Positions 26,483 through 35,524 of a stretch of DNA of 42,412 bases are shown here, piece after piece. The DNA is taken from NCBI GenBank assembly GCA_018262195.1, contig JAGTRS010000032.1, forward strand, positions 1-42,412, read 5' to 3'. How positions within the stretch are numbered: the first letter of the stretch is position 1; the number at the start of each line of letters is the position of its first letter. Below the pieces are notes generated by a model, which saw only the letters and a list, made by a program, of their open reading frames with translations, had not been told where the DNA came from and made no database searches. The DNA comes from Pseudomonadota bacterium. GTDB lineage: Bacteria > Pseudomonadota > Gammaproteobacteria > Burkholderiales > Rhodocyclaceae. The translations under genes and the position numbers were made by a program.

Positions 26483-28552
26483 ATGCCAATGCGATCTGAT
26501 TCCTTTGAAATCCTCCGCGACTGTCGGGCGCTGTACCTGAAGCACCTGGGGGCCCTGCTACTGGACAGCGGAATCATCTCCGGCAGCGCCATCCGTGCCA
26601 TTCAGGAGGGGGCAGGGGCCTACTTCGACGAAATGGTATCAACCACCCGGCGCGGCAGTTTTGCCGAGGAAGCCAATGGCCTGACCTCCTCGCGGATCAC
26701 GCTGGTTGGCGAAGACGATCTGGAACTGGGCATCCGCCTCGATAACCTGAGTGCCCGCCTGTTCGAGACAACCGGTGGAAGCCTGTGGAAAACCCACCTG
26801 CGCTTCGTCACCCTGCTCAGGCGCCCGGACTTGCCGAAAAGTAACAATCCCATAGGCCCCAAGGGAATCAGCGAGGGTTTGATGGCAATGTTCGCCGCCT
26901 CGGGAGCCATTGGTATCGAGCAAAAGCTCTCCCTGCTCGACCGCATCGAAAGCTGCCTGCTGGCGAACCTGCCCGGCCTTTATGCCGAAATCAACGATTT
27001 TCTCGATCGCGGTGGAGTTGAAGCGGCCCAAGCGAGCATCGTTGGCAGCCAGGAAGGCCCAAAACAGGCCGATCAACCCGCGACGAATGCCTTGCTCGCC
27101 CTGCAGCAAACCCTGTTGGCAAAACTGCCCGGTGGCATCGAGCCAGCCCAGACTCCGGCAGGAATGGGCGGCGCAGCGGCCTCGCTGCTCAGCCAGGCAA
27201 AGCTGGAACGATTGATCTTCCGCCTGAACGAACTCGACCGCCAGGGGGCATTAGGGGCGCAGTTCAAATCCGCTACCAGCCTCTCGACAGAGAGTCTGAT
27301 TCCCGAGCTTTTCTCGGGTGACGGCCCCAGGCCAGCGCTGCCCAAAGCACTGAATTCGGCCGAACTCGGCATTTCAAGTGCTGCCACCGAAGGTCTGGCC
27401 ATCGACACGCTGGCCATGATCTTCGAAGCGATCTTCAGCGAACCGAAGCTCCCGGATGCCCTGAAGGCAGCAATCTCCAGCCTGCAGATCACCTTGCTCA
27501 AGGTAGCAATGAAGGATGCGTCGCTATTTACCGACGACAAACATCCGGCCAGACTGGTTCTCGATCGCATGGGGCAGGCTGTCCTTGGTTTGCCAACGGA
27601 CGTTCCCGCCCGCCATCCGGTGTGTACCCGCCTGTTCGAAATCGCCTCCAGCCTGCGTAGCGAAGGCAGCGACAGCAGCACCTTTCAAACCGCATTGGCC
27701 CAACTCGATGCACTGGTCGCCGAGCGCAATGGCGAACTGACCGAAGCAGCAGAAGCCTACCTCCCGCTCCTGCGCCAGCTCGACCGACGCGATGAAGCGG
27801 CGATCCAGACCAGGCACATCCTCGACAAGCTGATCGAACAGAACCCGCCCGATACCATCCGGACATTCATGGACAAGTCGTGGCGCAAGGTGCTGCAGCT
27901 CATCTGGCTCGAAAACGGACCGGACAGCAGCCAGTGGCAAACCCACGTCAGCGCCATCGAAGAACTGCTGTGGACCTTCCAGCCGAAGACCGACCCGGAA
28001 GAACGCAAATCTCTGGCGCGTCGCCTGCCCAGTATCCTGAAACTGCTCAAGACGGGCATGGAACGTATCGGCCTGCCGGCCGAGGCCCAGGAAGCCTTTC
28101 TCGATGACTGCTTCACCTTGCAGACCCAGGCCCTGCGCGCCACGCCCACCCCGGCCGCCGATGCTGGCCTCACCTCCGTGATCGCCGCCACCGGTCTGCA
28201 TTCTGCAGAAAACGAGCCGGTTTACGGCAACATCCAGTCAGGCCAACTGATCCTGGATACCCTGGACTTTTCCGACTATCAGCCGGGCCCCTCACGTTCG
28301 CTTGCCTGCGCTCCTGGCGACTGGCTGGAACTGAAGGTCGACGAAGGTGAAACACGGGTTGCCCGCGTCTGCTACATCAGCCCAAACAGCCAGCGAACCT
28401 TGCTGCTCAATCCGGATTTCGCCGTGGCTCTGGCCGTCCACCCGGCCATTCTTGATCGTCAATTACGCGCCGGCGAAGCCCGCATCAGCCCGGCCAGTTC
28501 GCTGTTCGAGCTGGCCGCCAGTCGGGCCTTGCAGCGGACAGCAACGCACTGA
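26483..28552 (+). CDS. DUF1631 family protein
   Basis: A 689-residue soluble protein of the DUF1631 family, found in beta- and gammaproteobacteria. The segments LRFVTLLRRPDLPKSNNPIGPKGI and the C-terminal GDWLELKVDEGETRVARVCYISPNSQRTLLLNPDF followed by ISPASSLFELAASRAL match the family layout. The function is not established. No catalytic motif, signal peptide or membrane segment is visible, and a Leu/Ala-rich helical middle part predominates. The start could be ATG 26483 or the ATG two codons later; neither has a good ribosome-binding site. It starts 8 bases after slt, so co-transcription is likely. Confidence 0.85.
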   Translation: MPMRSDSFEILRDCRALYLKHLGALLLDSGIISGSAIRAIQEGAGAYFDEMVSTTRRGSFAEEANGLTSSRITLVGEDDLELGIRLDNLSARLFETTGGSLWKTHLRFVTLLRRPDLPKSNNPIGPKGISEGLMAMFAASGAIGIEQKLSLLDRIESCLLANLPGLYAEINDFLDRGGVEAAQASIVGSQEGPKQADQPATNALLALQQTLLAKLPGGIEPAQTPAGMGGAAASLLSQAKLERLIFRLNELDRQGALGAQFKSATSLSTESLIPELFSGDGPRPALPKALNSAELGISSAATEGLAIDTLAMIFEAIFSEPKLPDALKAAISSLQITLLKVAMKDASLFTDDKHPARLVLDRMGQAVLGLPTDVPARHPVCTRLFEIASSLRSEGSDSSTFQTALAQLDALVAERNGELTEAAEAYLPLLRQLDRRDEAAIQTRHILDKLIEQNPPDTIRTFMDKSWRKVLQLIWLENGPDSSQWQTHVSAIEELLWTFQPKTDPEERKSLARRLPSILKLLKTGMERIGLPAEAQEAFLDDCFTLQTQALRATPTPAADAGLTSVIAATGLHSAENEPVYGNIQSGQLILDTLDFSDYQPGPSRSLACAPGDWLELKVDEGETRVARVCYISPNSQRTLLLNPDFAVALAVHPAILDRQLRAGEARISPASSLFELAASRALQRTATH

Positions 28553-28649
28553 GACGGCCGGAAAGCGGAAGATAGCCCACGGGCCCGCCCGAAAACCCGG
28601 AAATTGCCTTAAAATCCAAGTTTTACGAATCAAGTTTCCGGGGTTCCAA

Positions 28650-29612
28650 ATGGACATCAAGAAGGTCTTGCTGCTGGGGGGTAGCGGTTTCGTCGGTACC
28701 TACATCGCCAATCGCCTGTCTCAGCGCGGTATCGAAGTCACCGTGCCGACGCGTCGCCGCGAGCGCACCAAGGCACTGATCATGCAGCCGGGCATCGAGA
28801 TGCCCGAAGCCAACATCCGCTGCGAAAAGACCCTGACCGAACTGATGCGTGGCCACGATGCCGTGATCAACCTGGTCGGCGTCCTGCACAGCCGCGATGT
28901 CGTGCTGCCCTACAGCCAAGATTTTGCCGAAGCTCATGTCGAATTGCCGAAGAAGATCATCGCCGCCTGCAAGGCCAGCGGTGTCCGTCGTCTGGTGCAT
29001 ATGAGCGCCCTCCACGCCGACCCCAAGGGCCCGTCCGAATACCTGCGCTCGAAAGGCGATGGCGAAGCCCTCGTCATGGCCGCCCAGGGCGAGCTTGATG
29101 TCACCGTATTCCGCCCGTCAGTCATTTTCGGTCTCGGCGACTCCTTCCTGTCCATGTTCGCCTCGATCCTGAAGAAGGTGCCGTTCTTCCCGCTCGGCTT
29201 TGGTCATGCCCGCTTCCAGCCTGTATGGGCTGCCGATGTAGCCGACGCCTTCGTCGATTGCCTGGGTGATGCCTCGACCTTCGGTCAGGCCTACGAGCTG
29301 GTCGGCCCGAAGATCTACACGCTGCGCGAACTGGTCGATTACACCAAGGAACTGACCGGCAGCACCGCCACCATCATCCCCTTGTCCGAAGGTTGGGCGT
29401 ACCTGCAGGCTGGCCTGATGTGGCTGGCCCCGCAACCGATGCTGTCGCCGGACAACCTGCGCTCGATGGAAATCGACAGCGTCTGCGAAGGTAGCTGGAA
29501 TGCGCCGGCCAACTGGCGCCCGACCGCGCTGGAAGCCATTGCGCCGACCTACATCGCGCTCAATACGCCGAAGGGCAAGCTCGACAGCTTCCGCTTCCGC
29601 GCCGGCCGCTGA
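28650..29612 (+). CDS. NDUFA9-like NAD(P)-binding SDR-family protein
   Basis: A 320-residue extended short-chain dehydrogenase-like protein of the complex I NDUFA9 subunit family. The Rossmann glycine motif LLLGGSGFVGTYIANRL is at the N-terminus; HDAVINLVGVL, RRLVHMSALHADP and the FRPSVIFGLGD strand follow the NmrA/epimerase pattern. The Tyr-x-x-x-Lys pair appears as YLRSKGDGE, with altered spacing (Y-x-x-x-K: YLRSK is kept). Mitochondrial NDUFA9 binds NADPH at the complex I periphery; the bacterial role is unclear, perhaps quinone-related. The start ATG 28650 gives the family N-terminus. cca starts 17 bases downstream. Confidence 0.92.
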   Translation: MDIKKVLLLGGSGFVGTYIANRLSQRGIEVTVPTRRRERTKALIMQPGIEMPEANIRCEKTLTELMRGHDAVINLVGVLHSRDVVLPYSQDFAEAHVELPKKIIAACKASGVRRLVHMSALHADPKGPSEYLRSKGDGEALVMAAQGELDVTVFRPSVIFGLGDSFLSMFASILKKVPFFPLGFGHARFQPVWAADVADAFVDCLGDASTFGQAYELVGPKIYTLRELVDYTKELTGSTATIIPLSEGWAYLQAGLMWLAPQPMLSPDNLRSMEIDSVCEGSWNAPANWRPTALEAIAPTYIALNTPKGKLDSFRFRAGR

Positions 29613-29629
29613 GGCCGCACCAACCGGCC

Positions 29630-30868
29630 GTGCAGATATTCATCGTCGGCGGCGCCGTCCGTGACGAACTGCTCGGCCGACCCAATGCCGACCGTGACTA
29701 CGTGGTCGTCGGCGCCACCCCTGAAGCCATGCTGGCGCAAGGTTTTAGGCCGGTTGGCAAGGATTTCCCGGTTTTTCTGCATCCCAAAACGCACGACGAA
29801 TACGCGCTGGCCCGCACCGAGCGCAAGACTGGTCACGGTTACCACGGCTTCACCTTCCACGCCGCCGCCGACGTTACCCTCGAAGAAGACCTCGCCCGCC
29901 GCGATCTGACCATCAACGCGATGGCCAAGGCGGATGATGGGTCTCTGGTCGATCCCTTCAATGGTCAGCACGATCTATCCGCCAGGATCCTGCGCCATGT
30001 CGGCCCGGCCTTCGCTGAAGATCCTGTCCGCATCCTGCGCATCGCCCGTTTTGCCGCGCGTTTCAGTGATTTCTCGGTGGCGCCCGAAACACTGGCCCTG
30101 ATGCGCAGCATGGTGGCCAGCGGCGAGGTCGACCATCTGGTCGCTGAGCGTGTCTGGCAAGAGCTGGCCAAGGGCCTGATGGAGAAGAAGCCCTCGCGGA
30201 TGTTCGAAGTGCTGCGCGACTGCGGCGCCCTGGCTCGCCTGCTACCGGAAGTGGACAAGCTGTTCGGCGTACCGCAGCGGGCCGATTACCACCCGGAAAT
30301 CGATACCGGCATCCATACGATGATGGTGGTCGACCAGTCAGCGCAACGCAGTTTCGTTTTGCCGGTGCGCTTTGCCGCGCTAACCCATGATCTCGGCAAG
30401 GCGGAAACGCCGGCCGACATCCTGCCACGCCACCTGGGCCACGAAGAACGCAGCGTGCGACTGACCGAGAAACTGTGCTCACGTCTTCGGGTTCCCAACG
30501 ACTGCCGCGATCTCGCTCTGCTCACCGCCCGCTATCACGGCAACATTCATCGCGCCGCTGACCTCAAGGCCAGCACCATCGTCACGCTCTTCGAAAAGAC
30601 CGATGCACTGCGCCGGCCGGAACGCTTCCGGCAATTGCTCGATGCCTGTCTATGCGACTTCACTGGCCGCCTGGGCTGGGAAAACCGCCCCTACGAAAGT
30701 CCGCAATATTTATTAGGCGCCCTGGCAGCAGTCACTAGCCTGAATTCCGGTGAAATTGCAGCTGCCTGTGCCGACAAATCCAAAATTCCCGAGCGCATCC
30801 ACGCCGCGCGTGTCCGCGCCATCAAACAGCTGCTAAATGATTCTGGAGAGCAGCCAGAGCAGCAATGA
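29630..30868 (+). CDS. cca: CCA tRNA nucleotidyltransferase (with HD domain)
   Basis: A 412-residue enzyme that adds or repairs the CCA 3' end of tRNA. The N-terminal catalytic head shows IFIVGGAVRDELLG and NADRDYVVVG with the catalytic D-x-D, then ARRDLTINAMA and DPVRILRIARFAARF. A C-terminal HD phosphohydrolase domain contains HTMMVVDQS and LTHDLGKAETP, giving the multifunctional E. coli-like form. The start is a GTG at 29630, which fits the family N-terminus. It follows the NDUFA9-like gene by 17 bases, and its last 36 bases overlap the convergent DUF2905 gene. Confidence 0.97.
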   Translation: MQIFIVGGAVRDELLGRPNADRDYVVVGATPEAMLAQGFRPVGKDFPVFLHPKTHDEYALARTERKTGHGYHGFTFHAAADVTLEEDLARRDLTINAMAKADDGSLVDPFNGQHDLSARILRHVGPAFAEDPVRILRIARFAARFSDFSVAPETLALMRSMVASGEVDHLVAERVWQELAKGLMEKKPSRMFEVLRDCGALARLLPEVDKLFGVPQRADYHPEIDTGIHTMMVVDQSAQRSFVLPVRFAALTHDLGKAETPADILPRHLGHEERSVRLTEKLCSRLRVPNDCRDLALLTARYHGNIHRAADLKASTIVTLFEKTDALRRPERFRQLLDACLCDFTGRLGWENRPYESPQYLLGALAAVTSLNSGEIAAACADKSKIPERIHAARVRAIKQLLNDSGEQPEQQ

Positions 30869-31030
30869 AAAAATGATCGTGGTCGCGACCGGAAACGTGT
30901 AGTCTCGACCGCGAAATCGAAAAGCGAAATCGCCCGGCAATTTGCCGAAACGAATGAAACGCGCCAGATGCGGGCCGATAATGCCCAGCAGGAAAATCGC
31001 CACTACCAGCGTCAAAATCCACTTCAGCAT
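30833..31030 (-). CDS. DUF2905 small membrane protein
   Basis: A 65-residue protein with two hydrophobic segments (WILTLVVAIFLLGIIG at about 3-18 and TTIIFSLLLWLLSRI at the C-terminus) around the family core LARFIRFGKLPGDFAFRFRGRDYTFPVATT. The pattern GKLPGD matches DUF2905, of unknown function. I take ATG 31030, since the upstream in-frame ATG at 31075 adds 15 polar residues not expected before the membrane segment and would overlap the divergent hydrolase start. The 3' end overlaps cca by 36 bases. Confidence 0.88.
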   Translation of the reverse strand: MLKWILTLVVAIFLLGIIGPHLARFIRFGKLPGDFAFRFRGRDYTFPVATTIIFSLLLWLLSRII

Positions 31031-31066
31031 TTGCCTTGCACCGCAGGGTGAAAGCCGCATTAAATC

Positions 31067-31897
31067 ATGCCTCACCCCGAACAGACCCTCATGCTAAAAA
31101 CTCAGATTGTCGAAGGCCTAGAAGTCTTCTCCTGCTTGCCCGCCCGCAAGTCCGCCAAACCCGCGCTGCTATTCGTGCACGGTGCCTTCGCCGGCGGCTG
31201 GATGTGGACCGAAACCTTCATGCCTTTCCTCGCCAAGGCCGGCTACCCCTGTTACGCCCTGTCGCTGCGCGGTCACGGTGGCAGCGCGGGGAGGGAGCAC
31301 ATGGACTCGCATTCGGTGGCCGATTACGTCGATGACGTCAAAACTGTCGTCGACTGGCTGGACGAGCCGCCTATCCTGATCGGCCATTCGATGGGTGGTT
31401 TTGTGATCCAGAAATATCTGGAACACCGCTCAGCGCCAGCCATCGCCCTGATTTGCTCGGTCCCGCCGCAAGGCCTGATTGCCTCACAATTCCATCTGAT
31501 GTTCAACAAGCCGCAGCTGTTCCAGGAAATCAATCAGATCATGGATGGCAAATATACTGACACCGGCACACTGCGTGAAACGCTGTTTGCCGGCGAGGTC
31601 GACGAAACGATGCTCGCCGCCTGGTTGAGCCGGATGCAACCGGAATCGCATCGCGCCCTGTGGGACATGTCGATGTTCAGCCTGCCCAACCTATACGCCA
31701 TGCACAAACCGCCGATGCTGATCCTCGGCGCCGAGGATGATGTTCTGGTGCCGGCCTTCCTGGTCCAGACCACGGCAAACACCTACGGTCAGCATGCCCA
31801 TATTTTCCGGAACATGGGACATGCCGTCACCCACGAAAAAGAATGGCCGCTCGTGGCGGCCACCTTGCGCGACTGGCTGGAAGAAGTCAGGCCTTGA
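31067..31897 (+). CDS. Alpha/beta hydrolase
   Basis: A 276-residue alpha/beta-hydrolase. The nucleophile elbow GHSMGG carries Ser108; the oxyanion segment HGAFAGGWMW follows the first strand; the acid residue lies in LGAEDDVLVP and the catalytic His in NMGHAVTHEKEW. The cap region at about 140-205 is helical. No signal peptide is present, so it is probably cytosolic; the substrate is not known. A second in-frame ATG at 31091 (MLKTQIVEG) is an equally good start, and ribosome-binding sites do not decide. Its 3' end overlaps the convergent YjfB gene by 11 bases. Confidence 0.92.
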   Translation: MPHPEQTLMLKTQIVEGLEVFSCLPARKSAKPALLFVHGAFAGGWMWTETFMPFLAKAGYPCYALSLRGHGGSAGREHMDSHSVADYVDDVKTVVDWLDEPPILIGHSMGGFVIQKYLEHRSAPAIALICSVPPQGLIASQFHLMFNKPQLFQEINQIMDGKYTDTGTLRETLFAGEVDETMLAAWLSRMQPESHRALWDMSMFSLPNLYAMHKPPMLILGAEDDVLVPAFLVQTTANTYGQHAHIFRNMGHAVTHEKEWPLVAATLRDWLEEVRP

Positions 31898-32078
31898 CGT
31901 CGATACTGTTGCCCAGGTTTGGCGGATTACTCGCCACCTGCGGCAATGCCTGCAACAACTGCAGGGCGCTCTGTTCCTGAATATCGATCGCCTTCTTGAG
32001 CATCAAGGTGCCAACGGCATCGCCGCTCTTTGCCTGTGACAGAGCAGTGCTCAAACTGCTTACAGAAGCAATATCCAT
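31887..32078 (-). CDS. YjfB-family putative motility protein
   Basis: A 63-residue protein matching the YjfB (putative motility protein) family: MDIASVSSLSTALSQA, VGTLMLKKAIDIQEQSALQLLQAL, and the C-terminal ending NSIDVKA. It is small, polar and helical with no membrane segment. Family members are often near flagellar or chemotaxis genes, but none is adjacent here, and the role is unproven. It is transcribed divergently from the unrecognised protein gene that follows and overlaps the hydrolase end by 11 bases. Confidence 0.85.
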   Translation of the reverse strand: MDIASVSSLSTALSQAKSGDAVGTLMLKKAIDIQEQSALQLLQALPQVASNPPNLGNSIDVKA

Positions 32079-32141
32079 CTTGCGCTAGCTCCAATTAGGA
32101 CACATTATTAGCTTAGTGTAGTCCACCCATCTGCCAGATCA

Positions 32142-33113
32142 ATGAGTAATTCTGAAAAGTCCGGCCCGCTGTCCGCCATTGCCGAAGCGATCCGTGCCAA
32201 GCGCGAACGCAAATCCGGCACGTTGGAGGATATTGCAGAACTTGAGGCCTCGCTGCTGGCCGATATCGAGAACTTCGATCTCGATGCCGCCGAGCGCCGG
32301 GCAAAACGCGAGTATCTGGCCAACTCAGGGGCCGGAATGGTCGATCCAACTCTGGTCTTTCCGGAGATTGCACCGAACCGCCCCTCTGCTGCAATCCAGG
32401 AAAAACCGGCGCCGGTCATACAGAAAACCGAAGTCGCGCCACCACCGTCAATACCTGATGCCGGTAGCAGTCTGCTCGATCAGTTACGCCAGCAAGCCGA
32501 GGTCCGTCAGCGTGAAATCCACAGCGCCATGGCTGAACGCACCTCAGCTAACGAGGCCATCGATCAGGGTCTGAAGCACCTGTTTTTTTACCTGCATGAG
32601 CTGGTCCAGCAACTCAATATCGTCAAACCCGGCATCCCGCGCGACTACCCACTGGTCGAAAAATACGTCCTGAACCGCCTGGAATGGCAGGAAGGTTTTG
32701 CCGACTACCGAACGCAGAGTCAAAGTGCCGGGGCACTGGTCGAGCTGGTGACCTTCTCTTACCACCTGAAAGGACCCGGATCGCTGTTTATTGAGCGAGA
32801 CGGTCCTTCGGTAGAGCGATTCCGGACCACGCTATTTGACTTTGGACTGCCGTTTACCTGCAAGGAATTCAAGAACGAGCGCAGCTACGTTGAACGCGCC
32901 GAGTTCGAGATTCGCAGTGATGTCAGCGTCAGCGCCCGCTGGCGAGCCGATTTTGGCAAGGGGGTCATTCTGCTTGAAACGCGCAATCTTGAACGGCTGG
33001 GCAGCGCCTTGTATACAGTTCGTCCACAGTCTGTTGATCAAGCCCTGCTCGACGATTTCGGCCGGCTGGTCCTCGGTCAGCCCAACCGATTCCGTGAGCT
33101 GGCCAAGCGCTGA
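32142..33113 (+). CDS. Hypothetical protein, unrecognised
   Basis: A 323-residue soluble protein I do not recognise. The N-terminal 60 residues are strongly charged and helical (AIRAKRERKSGTLEDIAELE), followed by a Pro/Ala-rich linker at about 75-110 and a second helical stretch (LLDQLRQQAEVRQREI). Residues 140-323 form what looks like a folded domain with LFFYLHELVQQLNIVKPGIPR, then YLVEK-like strands and a final DDFGRLVLGQPNRF. No signal peptide or membrane segment appears. Two-part build with a flexible linker suggests a protein-interaction role. It is divergent from YjfB and convergent with the methyltransferase, 3 bases apart. Confidence 0.8.
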   Translation: MSNSEKSGPLSAIAEAIRAKRERKSGTLEDIAELEASLLADIENFDLDAAERRAKREYLANSGAGMVDPTLVFPEIAPNRPSAAIQEKPAPVIQKTEVAPPPSIPDAGSSLLDQLRQQAEVRQREIHSAMAERTSANEAIDQGLKHLFFYLHELVQQLNIVKPGIPRDYPLVEKYVLNRLEWQEGFADYRTQSQSAGALVELVTFSYHLKGPGSLFIERDGPSVERFRTTLFDFGLPFTCKEFKNERSYVERAEFEIRSDVSVSARWRADFGKGVILLETRNLERLGSALYTVRPQSVDQALLDDFGRLVLGQPNRFRELAKR

Positions 33114-33116
33114 TCC

Positions 33117-34277
33117 TTACAGGCGCCAGCCCTGATCGCCATTGGCAAAGCCACACAGCGGCGCATCGATACCGCGACCTAGCGCAATCACCTTGAACAA
33201 TTCGCCCATCTCATGCGGCATCAGCAGCATGTTAACCGCCCCGGTTGCCCGGATGTATTCCGGCGTGCCGTTGGGAATTTCGGCTAGCTGATCCAGAATT
33301 CCGCAATTGAGCAGGAATTGCCCCTGGTTGGCATAGCCGAGCAGATCCAGCCCGGACGCATGAGCCGCCGCAATCACCGCCGTGAAATCAACGTGGACCG
33401 TGACATCCTGCAGGCCCGGCAGATAAAACGGATCGGGATGCGCGTGATGCCGGTAGTGACACATCAACGTACCGCGACCCCGTTGCTGGTGATAGAACTC
33501 GCGACGGGGAAAACCATAGTCGATCAGCAACAAGGCGCCTTTTTCCAGGCGATGCCCCCATTCTGCTGCCCAAGCCCTGACGGCCAGACTGATTTCGCTC
33601 TCGAATCCGGGAGGCAGGCTGCATTGCGTGCCAATTTCCTCGGCAGCAGCAAGCAGCGCTCCCGTTGCCTGGCGTTCGCTCCAGGTGAATTCCCCCGTTT
33701 CATTCACGGCAACACCGCGCTCGAAAATGCCATCCTCACGCCAGGCAGCCACGTGTGCCGGCATTGCATCGAGCAACTCGTTAGCGACGACCACCCCCGA
33801 GAAGCGCTCCGGCAAGCGATCCAGCCACTCGACCCGGCTCAACAGATGCGGCGCGGCATTGGCAATCGTCTGCTGCTGACGCTGTCGCAGGTCGGCTGAA
33901 AGATCGAGAATGAAATAGCGCTCTGGTAGTTGCTCCGCCCGTTCAAGTGCCAGCAACAGGTCGGCGGCCAGGCGCCCGGAGCCAGCACCAACCTCCAGGA
34001 CCACCGAGGATGATTCGCTCATGACCTGAGCGACCTGGCAGGTCAATGCCTGTCCGAACAAAGGCGTCATCTCCGGTGAAGTGACAAAATCTCCCGCCGC
34101 TCCGAATTTTCGAGCCCCTGCGGCGTAATAGCCGAGGCCTGGCGCATATAGGACCTGTTCCATGAAGCGGGCAAACGACATCCAGCCGCCCGCAGCAGCA
34201 ATTTCGTCCACGATGGCCTGTTGCAAACGCTGGCTGTGCGCCAGAGCCTCCGGGGCGGGAATCGGCAGATTGTTCAT
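33117..34277 (-). CDS. MidA/NDUFAF7-like SAM-dependent methyltransferase
   Basis: A 386-residue methyltransferase of the MidA family, whose mitochondrial member NDUFAF7 dimethylates an arginine of complex I subunit NDUFS2. The hallmarks are WMSFARFMEQVLYAPGLGYY, GDFVTSPEMTPLFGQ, the SAM-binding VLEVGAGSGRLAADLL, VVANELLDAMP and LLIDYGFPRREFYH. Methylation target in bacteria is not established; the same window holds an NDUFA9-like gene 4.5 kb away. The start is ATG 34277 (MNNLPIPAP), as the much longer in-frame extension to 34997 runs antisense through the FIST gene and is not coding. It is divergent from the FIST gene, 94 bases apart. Confidence 0.93.
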   Translation of the reverse strand: MNNLPIPAPEALAHSQRLQQAIVDEIAAAGGWMSFARFMEQVLYAPGLGYYAAGARKFGAAGDFVTSPEMTPLFGQALTCQVAQVMSESSSVVLEVGAGSGRLAADLLLALERAEQLPERYFILDLSADLRQRQQQTIANAAPHLLSRVEWLDRLPERFSGVVVANELLDAMPAHVAAWREDGIFERGVAVNETGEFTWSERQATGALLAAAEEIGTQCSLPPGFESEISLAVRAWAAEWGHRLEKGALLLIDYGFPRREFYHQQRGRGTLMCHYRHHAHPDPFYLPGLQDVTVHVDFTAVIAAAHASGLDLLGYANQGQFLLNCGILDQLAEIPNGTPEYIRATGAVNMLLMPHEMGELFKVIALGRGIDAPLCGFANGDQGWRL

Positions 34278-34371
34278 GGCAAGTTCAAAAAGTGTCAATT
34301 TTACGGCCGGAATGAGAATTCCGGCGCGCCCTATGCTATTTTTCCGTATTGATTCCAAGGAGGAGATAACC

Positions 34372-35520
34372 TTGCGTGTAAAACAAATAATTAACCGCAA
34401 GCCAGCCGATCTGGCCGCCGCGGCTACCGCACTTGAAGGGCTGGATACCGATTTGCTGCTGGTATTCGGCAGCATCGACCATTTTTCTTTCCCTGGCATG
34501 GGCCAATTCCTGCAGAACGCGTTTCCGCACTCCATCCTGCTGGGCTGTTCCACGGCGGGTGAAATTACGCCCGACGGTGTCGATGACGGAACCTGCACCA
34601 TCACGGCAATCGATTTCGCGCAGACACCCCTGACCAGTGGCAGCACCACACTGGACGGCATGGATGATTCCTTTAACGCCGGAGAAAGGCTGGGACGGCA
34701 AATAGCTGACGCTGACCTCAAGGCGGTGCTCGTTTTCGGGCCCGGCGTCCAGATCAACGGCAGCGCCTTGGTCAACGGCATGGCCAGTGCCATCGGCAGC
34801 GGCATCCCCATTACTGGCGGACTCGCCGGAGATGGCGGTGCCTTCAAGGAAACCTTCACGCTCGGCCCGGACGGGATTGCCAATAACAAAGTTGTGGCGG
34901 TCGGCCTCTGTGGTGAAAAGCTCCACTTCGGCCACGGCTCCTTTGGCGGCTGGGAACCTTTTGGCCCAGCCCGCAAGGTAACGCGCTGCTCAGGCAATAT
35001 CCTGCACGAACTGGATGGCGAACCGGCACTGGAAATCTACAAGCGCTACCTTGGCGATCATGCCAAGGGCCTTCCGGCCTCCGGCCTGCTGTTCCCGTTT
35101 GCGATGCTTGGCGAAGACCACAACGCCATCGGTCTTATCCGGACCATACTTGGCATCGATGAAGAAACCGGCAGCCTGATCCTGGCTGGCGAAATCGATC
35201 CCGATGGCTATCTTCGACTGATGCACGCCAGCACCGACAAGCTGGTCAATGGTGCCGAAGCCGCAGCGGAAGCAGCCGCAGCCATGCTGCAATCGACGGG
35301 TGACACACTGGCTCTTCTAGTCAGTTGCGTCGGCCGCAAGCTGGTCATGGGCAACCGCGTAGACGAAGAGGTCGAGGCCGTTGGCGACGTTTTTGGCAAC
35401 AAGGCAGCCCTCACCGGCTTCTATTCCTATGGCGAGATCAGCCCCTTCACGCCCGGTGCGTCCTGCAAGTTGCATAATCAGACTATGACCATCACCTGCC
35501 TCAGCGAGAGCCCAGCTTAA
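34372..35520 (+). CDS. FIST-domain protein, NosP-like
   Basis: A 382-residue protein with FIST N (about 25-220) and FIST C (about 225-365) domains. Patterns include SILLGCSTAGEI, ITGGLAGDGGAF, KLHFGHGSFGGWEPFGP, LDGEPALEIYKRYLGDHA, LPASGLLFPFAM and GFYSYGEISPF. The length and its place directly before a hybrid histidine kinase match NosP, a heme-based nitric-oxide sensor paired with kinase NahK in Pseudomonas aeruginosa. NO sensing is an inference from this layout; heme binding cannot be read from sequence. The start is TTG at 34372, chosen because a strong AAGGAGG site lies 8 bases upstream and no better ATG exists. The kinase ATG is 4 bases after its stop. Confidence 0.88.
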   Translation: MRVKQIINRKPADLAAAATALEGLDTDLLLVFGSIDHFSFPGMGQFLQNAFPHSILLGCSTAGEITPDGVDDGTCTITAIDFAQTPLTSGSTTLDGMDDSFNAGERLGRQIADADLKAVLVFGPGVQINGSALVNGMASAIGSGIPITGGLAGDGGAFKETFTLGPDGIANNKVVAVGLCGEKLHFGHGSFGGWEPFGPARKVTRCSGNILHELDGEPALEIYKRYLGDHAKGLPASGLLFPFAMLGEDHNAIGLIRTILGIDEETGSLILAGEIDPDGYLRLMHASTDKLVNGAEAAAEAAAAMLQSTGDTLALLVSCVGRKLVMGNRVDEEVEAVGDVFGNKAALTGFYSYGEISPFTPGASCKLHNQTMTITCLSESPA

Positions 35521-35524
35521 AGCC

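Noticed and set aside
24453..26489. A 678-codon open frame antisense to slt
   Set aside because: It has no recognisable protein pattern, while slt on the other strand has signal peptide and SLT motifs; high GC keeps the mirrored frame open.
34278..34997. Upstream extension of the MidA-like gene
   Set aside because: It runs antisense through the FIST gene, and the family N-terminus starts at 34277.
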